This document shows positions 30,580-37,049 of a stretch of DNA of 37,049 nucleotides, in pieces. Within the stretch, counting starts at the first letter, position 1; each line of letters starts with the position of its first letter. The stretch spans positions 1-37,049 of the IMG/VR virus record IMGVR_UViG_3300020428_000036; one strand, written 5' to 3'. A program made the translations under genes and the position numbers. Source of the DNA: a virus. A model generated the notes under the pieces. It saw nothing but the letters and a program-made list of their open reading frames with translations, did no database searches and was not told where the DNA came from.

Positions 30580-31042
30580 GCGCTTCTTCTCCTATTTTAC
30601 CTTTAATTGGGCAGGGCGTTTGGGCGTTTCTCATAGCCCACCAAACCCGTGCGTCTTGGCATAAAATGCTAGTTGCAGCAACCTTTAGTCCTAAAGAAGA
30701 CAACTGCCTACTGAGCTTTAGCCTTTCGCAATTTACATCTACTTTCATTTTAGATGTGCTAATGCCTATCTGTAGCGTTTGCACACCTGAACCCGATGTA
30801 ACAATACAGGTATCTGCTTGGTACGTTGGGGTAGAGGGTGCTACCGCTGTTGTCACAGGCATACCTTCTTGGTTTACCGTTGTTTCAGTAGTCGTCGTAA
30901 TAGTCTCAGCTTGCTGGTTAGTACCAAAATCTCCTACAGTAGCTTCACTTGCAAGGCTAGAAGAACTTACTAATAATACCAGTAGCAATAATGAGTACAT
31001 ACAGCCCCCAGATAGTATTCTGCTGAAACTTAAATTTGTCAC
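30443..31042 (-). CDS. Secreted Cys-containing periplasmic protein (about 199 aa)
   Basis: The likely start is GTG at 31042 with AGAGG six nt upstream; an alternative ATG lies at 31000. Either yields a signal peptide (MYSLLLLVLLVSSSSLASEA) with cleavage after LAS or SEA. The mature protein has a Thr/Val-rich low-complexity start and then six cysteines, suggesting disulfide bonding in the periplasm, and a Lys/Asp-rich C-terminus. Its front end overlaps the 30957-31136 micro-gene and its back end the 29791-30579 gene, so three genes are stacked in about 0.7 kb. No family recognised. Confidence 0.6.
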   Translation of the reverse strand: MTNLSFSRILSGGCMYSLLLLVLLVSSSSLASEATVGDFGTNQQAETITTTTETTVNQEGMPVTTAVAPSTPTYQADTCIVTSGSGVQTLQIGISTSKMKVDVNCERLKLSRQLSSLGLKVAATSILCQDARVWWAMRNAQTPCPIKGKIGEEALEYYKKHPDLVPDAPVVDKDDCTGKRLRYDSIKRKHVYDNDCDKQ

Positions 31043-31136
31043 TTCCGGCCTCTAACCTACGGTTTATGTTTTCTAAATGTATACTGCATTCAGCTTCGTG
31101 CTTTTCTAGCTTGGCTAGTAAATCTTTGATAGTCAT
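30957..31136 (-). CDS. Small C-terminally anchored membrane protein (59 aa), XhlA-like layout
   Basis: A 59-residue frame starts with ATG at 31136, overlapping the previous stop by one base (TAATG), and stops at 30957 inside the next gene. The product is an N-terminal charged helix (KLEKHEAEC, ENINRRLEAGS) followed by one transmembrane segment, WGLYVLIIATGIISKFF, at the very end. The layout, cytoplasmic coiled helix then C-terminal anchor, is like XhlA and other small phage lysis membrane proteins. Same-frame coding and the coupled start make it credible though it overlaps the next gene by 86 nt. Role in holin control or envelope attachment is inference. Confidence 0.6.
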   Translation of the reverse strand: MTIKDLLAKLEKHEAECSIHLENINRRLEAGSDKFKFQQNTIWGLYVLIIATGIISKFF

Positions 31137-31417
31137 TAAGCAATCCTGTCTTCGTTTAGCAGGAGCTTGGTTGTGCCTCCTATAGCCGCCGTGTGGTCTG
31201 TGGCGCTTCCACTTGCAGCAACAAAAGGAGGTAGCGTAATTATTTTTATTTGGTCCGTAGTAAACGACTCTATTAACGCAAAATTAGTGTTGTCTATACT
31301 ACCGTGTAGATACACATAGTTTGTAGAATTTATTATAGATTGCACACACCCTATACCCATAGTTCTACTAGAAAAAATAGGTTGTATAGATGAGTTTGTC
31401 AGTTCTCTGTACGCCAT
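31136..31417 (-). CDS. Small tail-region hypothetical protein (93 aa)
   Basis: A 93-residue beta-rich protein with the pattern YVYLHGSIDNTNFALIESF, of the type found in small virion or receptor-binding proteins. No membrane segment. Its stop overlaps the start of the 59-residue membrane protein by one base. It lies directly after the longer fibre cassette and may be part of it. No family recognised. Confidence 0.5.
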   Translation of the reverse strand: MAYRELTNSSIQPIFSSRTMGIGCVQSIINSTNYVYLHGSIDNTNFALIESFTTDQIKIITLPPFVAASGSATDHTAAIGGTTKLLLNEDRIA

Positions 31418-31425
31418 TTTGTGTC

Positions 31426-32040
31426 CTATTGTATGTTTAAACTTACTGAAACGTGCCTAAAGGTCTCTTCTTGTCCTAGATAAACCCCCTCTAAAGACAC
31501 TCCAATTATAGACTCTATAGAAGGCTCGACTATGTCTAAGTCTCGCACTACATTGTAATTATTTTTTTCGTACAGCTTCGTTACCGCTGTAGAAGAATAA
31601 AATTGATCTGCACTGGAATCTTTTACGTTGTAAGTAGAAATGTTCCCGTACCTACCGACCCCATTGCTTTCGTGAAACTCTTTTAAGCAGTCCCAAAAAG
31701 TGTCTGCGTAAAGCCAAGCTCGGCTGCCTTCAGCATCTTGCCCTGCTAAAAATCCTATTTGATGAAATGTGTTACTTGGCATCTTGCCGTGCTTACCCAC
31801 AAAACCCCATCCTATCCAACACAATACGTCGTTTTTGTAGTAGCCTATAACAGAAGTAGCCACTCCCGCTATGTGGCTCAAAACTGCGCTTTTAATTGTA
31901 GTATAGAATTCATCAGAGCTTTTTCCGTGACACTCAAACCTACGAGCCGTGCCTTCTCTAGCCTTGGCCTCACTGTGATCAAACAGACGACGCAAGTCTG
32001 AGTCTTGTACTTCAGTTAACAAAGAGCAAACATGACTCAT
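31426..32040 (-). CDS. Tail-cassette protein with GNAT-like features (204 aa)
   Basis: A 204-residue protein; its central strand-helix pair GSRAWLYADTFWDCLKEF matches the 13852-14337 product, and the end of its domain reads LYEKNNYNVVRDL, which resembles the LYEKxGFxxVR closing motif of GNAT acyltransferases. The usual acetyl-CoA binding loop (Q/RxxGxG/A) is not clear, so enzyme activity is uncertain. It overlaps the previous gene by one base (TAATG) and forms the third gene of the long fibre cassette. It could modify fibre or host surface, or be a degenerate fold used structurally. Confidence 0.5.
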   Translation of the reverse strand: MSHVCSLLTEVQDSDLRRLFDHSEAKAREGTARRFECHGKSSDEFYTTIKSAVLSHIAGVATSVIGYYKNDVLCWIGWGFVGKHGKMPSNTFHQIGFLAGQDAEGSRAWLYADTFWDCLKEFHESNGVGRYGNISTYNVKDSSADQFYSSTAVTKLYEKNNYNVVRDLDIVEPSIESIIGVSLEGVYLGQEETFRHVSVSLNIQ

Positions 32041-32876
32041 TATCTGTTCCTCAATTCTACTGTGTAAGTTTGCCCGTCAACAAAAAGAGCACTTCCACCG
32101 TATCCACCAGATAAATCCGGTATAACAAACGTATTCGGGTCGTAAGTAGAGAAACCTAGGTCGGCTATATCTACTTTATCTCCTGTAGTCAAAGAATGAC
32201 CAGAGCTAGTATTTATTGTAACTACATTGGAAGACAAGCTGGCCGAGGATATATCTATTCCGGTTGTAGAACCCCTAACGACACCATCTACATAAACTCT
32301 GCCACTGCTGTTAGTGTACGTTTCACTAGCTCCAGAAGGTACAGCCTTGCCTCTTTTAGTTATAGTAAGAGGAATTGTAAACGTGTCAGAGTCTGTTACA
32401 GTTACCTCGACAGCATGAAAGTCATAGTCTTGTAGTCCGCCGCCAAACCAACCATTATCGAACCAAAAAATCACCCTAGACAGTTCGCCCGTATCAAAAG
32501 AAGAATTGTTTTCTAGGCCTGCCATCATTTCCAATTCTGCAATTTCAACCCCAGATGAATTTTTAATTACCATGTAGTTAAAGGATGCCGTCGGGTCACT
32601 ATACGGTACGCCCGTTGAAGCATTGGGTGGTATATAGGCTGACGCCGCATACGTATGCACAATTCGTAACTGTATAAACCCGCTGGTGTTAGCCGTAAGT
32701 GCTACAAGCCTACCCTGATAGCCAGTATCAATAGTAAGATGCTTGGCGTAGGTAATTCCTGCGTCAGACAGTGCAGTACCGTAGCTATTTTCGTAATACC
32801 CTGTAAAAAAACCACCGCCAGCAGTAAATTTAAAACTGTCTAGAACATTAGCAACAGAAGATATAGCAGTACTCAT
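32040..32876 (-). CDS. Probable tail fibre / receptor-binding accessory (278 aa)
   Basis: A 278-residue beta-rich protein full of Ser, Thr, Asn and Gly. It has aromatic GYYENSYG and FDNGWFGGG segments and a VDGVVRGSTTG motif, all suggesting a receptor-binding or tail-tip protein; the last residues are YTVELRNR. It overlaps the fibre gene by 4 nt (ATGA) and the next gene by one base. The counterpart in the short cassette is 14337-14903, shorter and poorly alignable, consistent with rapid divergence of host-contact parts. Confidence 0.55.
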   Translation of the reverse strand: MSTAISSVANVLDSFKFTAGGGFFTGYYENSYGTALSDAGITYAKHLTIDTGYQGRLVALTANTSGFIQLRIVHTYAASAYIPPNASTGVPYSDPTASFNYMVIKNSSGVEIAELEMMAGLENNSSFDTGELSRVIFWFDNGWFGGGLQDYDFHAVEVTVTDSDTFTIPLTITKRGKAVPSGASETYTNSSGRVYVDGVVRGSTTGIDISSASLSSNVVTINTSSGHSLTTGDKVDIADLGFSTYDPNTFVIPDLSGGYGGSALFVDGQTYTVELRNR

Positions 32877-33748
32877 GCAATACCACTTCCGTATAGGATG
32901 TAGCTATCTGCGCCCGTACATATAAGCTCTGCTACCCCGCCAGAAGCTATAGTTATATCTGTAGTAACCGCCGCCGCGCTTCCTGTAAGTTTGGTTACAG
33001 TCTGTGAGTTGCCGTCTACATCTAAAGTGATAGCAGCGCTGCTGGCATTATTTATAATCCACGTTTTTCCTGCGTCACCTGAAACTGCGTCGGGGAGTAC
33101 ATAAGTAGCCGCAGAGGAGCCGCTTAATACTACTCTTTTGTTAGCGTATCCGGCAAACGTGCTTGCACTTACTGTCCCTGAAGCAGAAGATTGATAGGTG
33201 GGAAAAGAAGTAATCCCTCCAGTACCAGTTATTGCCCCTGTAACGGTGGCCGCATCAGCCGCTAAAGCATCTATATTAGCTGTGCCGTTGATATATAAAT
33301 CTTTAAACTGGTTACTATTAGTCCCTAAGTCAACGGTGTTATCCGCTCCGGGATCTATGGCGTTACCGTCTTTGTTTATGTGGGCTATTTCTTTCCATTC
33401 TGCTGCGTCGTCGCCTACTGCGTAAGCTATGTAACCTCTCTTTGTGCTGGAGTTTCCCCAGAAGCTACCGACAGCATACCCTTCGCCTGTGTCATTAGTA
33501 GCGGCAGGATTAGAGGTAGTTACTTGGTTCTTTCCTGCTACTCCTCCGTGTGCTAGGGGTAAATATCCAGATATAGATGTGGTTAAGACAATCTTAGGGC
33601 CATTACCTGATGTGCTACCATCGTGGTTATGCCCAGAAGAAGCATCAAAAGCACTCTGTACTTGGTTAAATTCATTGTTTAACGGCACTGCAGAAACGGC
33701 TTGTCCGCTTGCAATACTAGATGATGATTGTCTTGTATATCCCGCCAT
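32873..33748 (-). CDS. Tail fibre protein (291 aa)
   Basis: A 291-residue fibre. The N-terminus (YTRQSSSSIASG, then LNNEFNQVQSAFD and GHNHDGSTSGNGP) is the pattern common to phage fibre attachment regions. Residues 85-110 contain the short repeats AVGSFWGNSS, and around 130-160 a VDLGTNSNQFKDLYINGT segment typical of fibre or chaperone-linked stalks. The last 60 residues (GKTWIINNAS, ASGGVAELICTGAD, YILYGSGIA) are shared with the short fibre at 14900-15412. No S74 domain is attached. Role: reversible or specific host attachment. Confidence 0.75.
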   Translation of the reverse strand: MAGYTRQSSSSIASGQAVSAVPLNNEFNQVQSAFDASSGHNHDGSTSGNGPKIVLTTSISGYLPLAHGGVAGKNQVTTSNPAATNDTGEGYAVGSFWGNSSTKRGYIAYAVGDDAAEWKEIAHINKDGNAIDPGADNTVDLGTNSNQFKDLYINGTANIDALAADAATVTGAITGTGGITSFPTYQSSASGTVSASTFAGYANKRVVLSGSSAATYVLPDAVSGDAGKTWIINNASSAAITLDVDGNSQTVTKLTGSAAAVTTDITIASGGVAELICTGADSYILYGSGIA

Positions 33749-33749
33749 A

Positions 33750-35753
33750 CTATTGTTTTCCTGATGTTGTAAATTTAACTATTAAGCCCTGTATAGAAAA
33801 AGGAGCAAACTTGCCGTTGCATATAAACCTGAACTGCACTGAGTTACCAGAACCCGATACGTGGTAAGATAGCACTGGCTTTGTTTGTCCGCCGTATAGA
33901 AAGATAGAACTGTCGTCTACGTCGTCTACAAAAGTAACTCCAGCCCTATCAAATTTAACAATAGCGCCCTCAGTAACTTCGGACATATCCGCTGGCCTAA
34001 ATAAGTCAGGGTCGCCGTAATCAAAGTCAAGGGCTACGCCTAAAGTTAAAGAGCCTTCTGCTCGTATAAAAGCGTCTATCTTGCGTACTGTTTTTCTTAC
34101 TAACGGATCTCCCATGTCCATATATGGGGTCTCATAAATAGCTACAATGTCACTGCCGGCAAAGTCGTGTGTACCGTCAGTGCTGGAAGCAAACTCTTGC
34201 CTGTACACTATGCCGTCGTGGTCGCCGTGAATAACGTATTCGTCACTGCCTAAGTAACCATGTGCAGTACAGTTGGCTCGTATGCCTTGCAGTCTTCCCC
34301 ACTCCCAGCCTATTTGTTTATCCGCAGTACGCAAACCGCCGATAAATCCTTCCGAATCCGCCACAGAAACATCTGTAGGAGTGGCCTTGTTCAAGAAGTA
34401 TCTTACCTGACTCTTAGAAGGCACGACCACAGACACTAATCTGTTTAAGTCATAAGTCTCTCTAAGATGTATAAGGTCACTTTGTATGCTCTTAGATAGT
34501 GACTCTAACTCTAAGTCTCCTATCCTTGAAGTACCCGCAACAGGCCTAAAGCCGTCTTGGGATAAGAATATAAGGTCGCCTCCAAGTTCTACTATGCTGT
34601 CTGGAGCTACACAACCTAAGTTGTTTGTTACGTTTTCTAGTACAAAGTCTGAACCAGACAACGATATTTTTTTAATTGCCTTTGCGCCAAAAATATATAA
34701 GTCATTTCTAAACGGCTTTATGTTAACTACGTCCATCTCTGTAGTTACTACGCCAGCGCCCGTAACAAAACTTTCTACTGTGCCAGAAACGCTGTGAGCT
34801 ACGGAACCCGTAGATTGATTTGTTGTTTGGTCTCCCGCTATAAACAAAGTCTGTTTAAAGTAAGCAGAAGCGACAGGCGCGTTTATTGCGTTAGCGCCAC
34901 CAAAACCATCCTTATCTCCGCTACTAGCCAATGGAGGCTCTGAGCTAGTACCAGCGCCATTTGCCGCTCCTGTACTAACCAATTGCTCAAATGTGTGGCC
35001 GTCTGCGTCACTGTAGTATATTACTGCAGGGTTTATGCCGTCAGTTATACAAACTTTGTTTCCGTCACCGTCGTTAAACTGAGTAATATGCAGATTAGTT
35101 ATGCCTACACCCGTACTAAACTGTAGCCTAGTATTGTCGTTTATAGTCTTAGCGGTGGCTATAACTATGTTTCCGCTATCCGATCTGCCCGTGGACACTG
35201 CTTCAAAAACGTGATTGCCAGAGCTGTCTACTGCACTCATTGTCATCGACGTTGTTATTGTGCTGCTAACCTCGTCTATAGTAACCGTAGTGCTACTAGA
35301 AGGAGATGCATTGTCTACTCTAGCAGTAGGACCGAAGGCCATAACACTAGGGCGATATTTTTTACCATCTTGGGTGTTTACCCTAGCATTGTCCGATATT
35401 AGCACCCAAGAGTCGTTTGCTCGATACTGATAAAAAGAGTAGTACCCCGAACTGGCTACTTGTCTAGCTGCAATTATGCTTGTTCCTTGGCTATACTGAT
35501 TAACGTACACAAAAACGCCAAGGACGGGGCCGGTTCCGGGAAGCGTAGAGTTTTGAGTAGCGGTGTTACTGTTCCCTGCACCGTTAGAAAGGGCGTACCC
35601 TTCTATTCTACGATAGCCACCAAACTCGCCTACTTCAAAATTAACTAACCTAGAAGCAGTGCCTTCTTTGCCGTCCGATAGCGCTAGATGATTCTCAGAG
35701 TTATCTAGACCACCTTCGCATATAATAGTCTGTTGTTGAGTTTGCTCTGGCAC
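33750..35753 (-). CDS. Tail hub / DNA stabilisation protein, P22 gp10-like (667 aa)
   Basis: A 667-residue beta-rich protein starting with GTG at 35753, a few bases after the stop of the adaptor gene. Its N-terminus, GLDNSENHLALSDGKEGTASRLVNFE then GGYRRIEGYAL (shown here in outline), has the pattern of P22 gp10-type packaged-DNA stabilisation proteins and similar tail hub components (G-LN-LA-x-A-LVNFE-GGYRRI-GY). The rest is consistent with a beta-propeller-like body, with repeated ADG/GTxV segments and few cysteines. Position after the adaptor and before the fibre also fits a tail hub. Confidence in family moderate; structural role good. Confidence 0.6.
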   Translation of the reverse strand: MPEQTQQQTIICEGGLDNSENHLALSDGKEGTASRLVNFEVGEFGGYRRIEGYALSNGAGNSNTATQNSTLPGTGPVLGVFVYVNQYSQGTSIIAARQVASSGYYSFYQYRANDSWVLISDNARVNTQDGKKYRPSVMAFGPTARVDNASPSSSTTVTIDEVSSTITTSMTMSAVDSSGNHVFEAVSTGRSDSGNIVIATAKTINDNTRLQFSTGVGITNLHITQFNDGDGNKVCITDGINPAVIYYSDADGHTFEQLVSTGAANGAGTSSEPPLASSGDKDGFGGANAINAPVASAYFKQTLFIAGDQTTNQSTGSVAHSVSGTVESFVTGAGVVTTEMDVVNIKPFRNDLYIFGAKAIKKISLSGSDFVLENVTNNLGCVAPDSIVELGGDLIFLSQDGFRPVAGTSRIGDLELESLSKSIQSDLIHLRETYDLNRLVSVVVPSKSQVRYFLNKATPTDVSVADSEGFIGGLRTADKQIGWEWGRLQGIRANCTAHGYLGSDEYVIHGDHDGIVYRQEFASSTDGTHDFAGSDIVAIYETPYMDMGDPLVRKTVRKIDAFIRAEGSLTLGVALDFDYGDPDLFRPADMSEVTEGAIVKFDRAGVTFVDDVDDSSIFLYGGQTKPVLSYHVSGSGNSVQFRFICNGKFAPFSIQGLIVKFTTSGKQ

Positions 35754-35757
35754 TATT

Positions 35758-36510
35758 CTAGAACCTGTCTGCTACTTGAACACCTATCTTGCCGCCGCCG
35801 AATTGTACGCGACGGTCAGTAACTCTCTCGTATGTATTAACTAACTGACTTTGCATTTCTTTTATGCCTTGCTGAAAATTCATTAACGCTAATTGGGCAG
35901 CGTCCATGTTTTCTTTAAATACAAACATAAAATGCACAGCACCGTCTATTATAACGTGTGCAAAATGATCTGGTATTCGGGTGGTAGAAGTAGCATTCTG
36001 TAACCTGTCTGGGATTCTGTAGTAATTATACTTTAAGCTGTACGCTTTATCGGGTGTAGGAGTAACACCAAAGTATAAATCTTGAGCGTCGGAACTCCCT
36101 ACTCCATGTGCCATAAAGACAAAATCAGGTATTCCTCTACCAGTTGACGCTGAATTATCGTCTGTATCTCTGTATAAATTATAGTACTCGTCTCTTTCTA
36201 TTTTTCTTAGCGTCTTAAAATTAGCGCCAAGCGTGTCGTCTTTTTGTATCTGAAAAGAATTAAAATCTGCAGTTTTAAAATTGACAGGAAAAACATAATT
36301 TTCTGTCCCTGCTACAAGCGTTGCTGTAACTGAAGCGGCGTTATACGGCCACTCATACTCTGCAGAATTTATTTTGTCAATAGAATGTTGCACAGAATCT
36401 TTAACTGCTGCGTGTAGTCCTGTAGCGGAGTCAAAATCAGAAGAAGAAAACTCTACTTCGTTTATGCGCCGCAGTACATTATTGCAAAGATCTAAATACG
36501 TTAAAGCCAT
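35758..36510 (-). CDS. Head-tail adaptor / tail tube A-like protein (250 aa)
   Basis: A 250-residue helical protein starting MALTYLDLCNNVLRRINE, with segments VKDSVQHSIDKINSAEYEWPYN and TPTPDKAYSLKYNYYRIP that I associate with the tail tubular A / P22 gp4-type adaptors of podoviruses, which join portal and tail. Length 250 is in the usual range (about 165-200 in T7 and P22, longer in marine phages). It precedes the gp10-like gene and follows a virion gene after a terminator-like hairpin. No single motif is diagnostic, so this is a context-supported call. Confidence 0.6.
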   Translation of the reverse strand: MALTYLDLCNNVLRRINEVEFSSSDFDSATGLHAAVKDSVQHSIDKINSAEYEWPYNAASVTATLVAGTENYVFPVNFKTADFNSFQIQKDDTLGANFKTLRKIERDEYYNLYRDTDDNSASTGRGIPDFVFMAHGVGSSDAQDLYFGVTPTPDKAYSLKYNYYRIPDRLQNATSTTRIPDHFAHVIIDGAVHFMFVFKENMDAAQLALMNFQQGIKEMQSQLVNTYERVTDRRVQFGGGKIGVQVADRF

Positions 36511-36538
36511 AATAACACTCTATAAAAATTAGAAGAAA

Positions 36539-36560
36539 GTGGGCCAGCGAACCAGCCCAC
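36539..36560 (-). terminator. Hairpin terminator between virion genes
   Basis: On the minus strand GTGGGC and GCCCAC (36555-36560 and 36539-36544) pair around a TTCG-containing loop and are followed by TTTCTTCTAATTTTT. It lies between the virion gene at 36579 and the adaptor gene. This is a common place for partial termination after a highly expressed capsid-type gene. Confidence 0.65.
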
Positions 36561-36578
36561 GATCTAAGTCACACCAAG

Positions 36579-37049
36579 TTACGAGCCGATAGCTGCGACT
36601 CCGGGCGCTAATTTAGCGTCAACTGGAATACATACTACGAAAATTCGTACTACGCCAGTTGAAACTGTAGTGCCAGAAACAGCCTGAAGCTCTAAGTCAA
36701 CAGTATCTGCCGCCGCTGTAACGTAAACACCAGAAGCGCCTGCAGTGCCAGTACTAAAGTACGAGCCTGCTGCAGCGTCTTCAAAGTCTACTACATTACA
36801 GAAAGAGGTAACGATACCGCCAGTTCCGGTTACACCTAAGTTAAAGGTAGTACCGTCGGCAGAAGAATCACAAGCAGTGATAACTTCAATGCCGCCCGCT
36901 AAAATCATAGTATTAGCAGGAACGTCGATTGACTGTATGATGTCATTCGCCGCTAACGCACTGGTTTTAGCAGTGGTTGCAGCAGCGAAATCAACAAGGG
37001 CTTCGAGAACGAATACACCTTGTCCAGTTTGCACAGGATGAGTACCTGC
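36579..37049 (-). CDS. Virion protein, partial at the right edge (Ala/Thr-rich)
   Basis: The frame is open to the window edge, so the N-terminus is missing; a GTG at 37034 is a possible but unneeded start because the codons before it (AGTHP) are also in frame. At least 156 residues, rich in Ala, Thr, Val and Gly, beta-type, with the segments LAANDIIQSIDVPANTMI and AADTVDLELQAVSGTT, look like a small capsid-decoration or head-fibre protein. A terminator-like hairpin follows its stop, as is usual after a highly expressed virion gene. Specific identity unknown. Confidence 0.6.
   Translation of the reverse strand, partial: AGTHPVQTGQGVFVLEALVDFAAATTAKTSALAANDIIQSIDVPANTMILAGGIEVITACDSSADGTTFNLGVTGTGGIVTSFCNVVDFEDAAAGSYFSTGTAGASGVYVTAAADTVDLELQAVSGTTVSTGVVRIFVVCIPVDAKLAPGVAAIGS

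Noticed and set aside
1-37049. tRNA genes, integrase, transposons
   Set aside because: No cloverleaf-like sequence was noticed in the few gaps, and no recombinase or transposase motif appears in any product; a tRNA scan would be needed to exclude tRNAs formally.

Overview
The window is most of the genome of a lytic, short-tailed (podovirus-type) bacteriophage. A T7-like replication set lies on the + strand: split primase and helicase, family A DNA polymerase, a likely ssDNA-binding protein, a PD-(D/E)XK exonuclease and T7-type endonuclease I. The polymerase carries a DnaJ-like pair of CxxCxGxG zinc motifs between its exonuclease and polymerase domains. That insertion is the hallmark of the marine HMO-2011-type phages (SAR116/pelagiphage-like podoviruses). 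Together with a B12-dependent ribonucleotide reductase and moderate GC, it suggests a marine, probably alphaproteobacterial, host. The host is inference; the gene families are read from the sequence. No integrase, recognisable repressor, tRNA or CRISPR was seen.

Layout. 1-773: three small minus-strand genes, ended in part by a terminator. 774-1118: the only long intergenic region; it holds divergent-promoter-like sequence and a family of 18-bp repeats that looks like operators or initiator sites. 1119-3262: seven or so very small early + strand genes, tightly packed, two of only 50 codons. 3286-10261: replication and recombination module, with a clear sigma70-like promoter in the last codons of the polymerase gene. 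10242-12489: nucleotide metabolism (DUF3310/gp1.7-like protein and class II ribonucleotide reductase). 12489-13745: small accessory genes, including a protein resembling ribosome modulation factor and an AT-rich orphan.

The two transcription directions converge and overlap at 13730-13745. From there to the right edge everything is on the minus strand, read right to left: a virion protein cut by the window edge, a tail-adaptor-like protein, a P22 gp10-like tail hub protein, a tail fibre cassette (31.4-33.7 kb), a dense lysis/envelope cluster (28.2-31.1 kb: small membrane protein, two secreted proteins in an extensively overlapping arrangement, membrane-anchored coiled coil, three-TM holin, GH24 endolysin), a 1180-residue repetitive cysteine-free protein, a second GH24 endolysin with a C-terminal membrane domain, a coiled-coil protein ending in an S74 self-cleaving chaperone domain, two large probable internal virion/ejection proteins, and a second, shorter copy of the tail fibre cassette (13.9-15.4 kb). 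Terminase, portal and major capsid are not here and presumably lie beyond the right edge.

How it works together: early small genes plus the regulatory region start infection. The replication genes copy the DNA, using deoxynucleotides from the B12-dependent reductase and host DNA degraded by the nucleases. Late minus-strand genes build the tail and ejection apparatus and lyse the cell. The features most deserving a second look are the 18-bp repeat family, the nested envelope genes, the two endolysins that both have Cys at the usual catalytic Asp position, the duplicated fibre cassette, the Rmf-like protein and several unlisted micro-genes.
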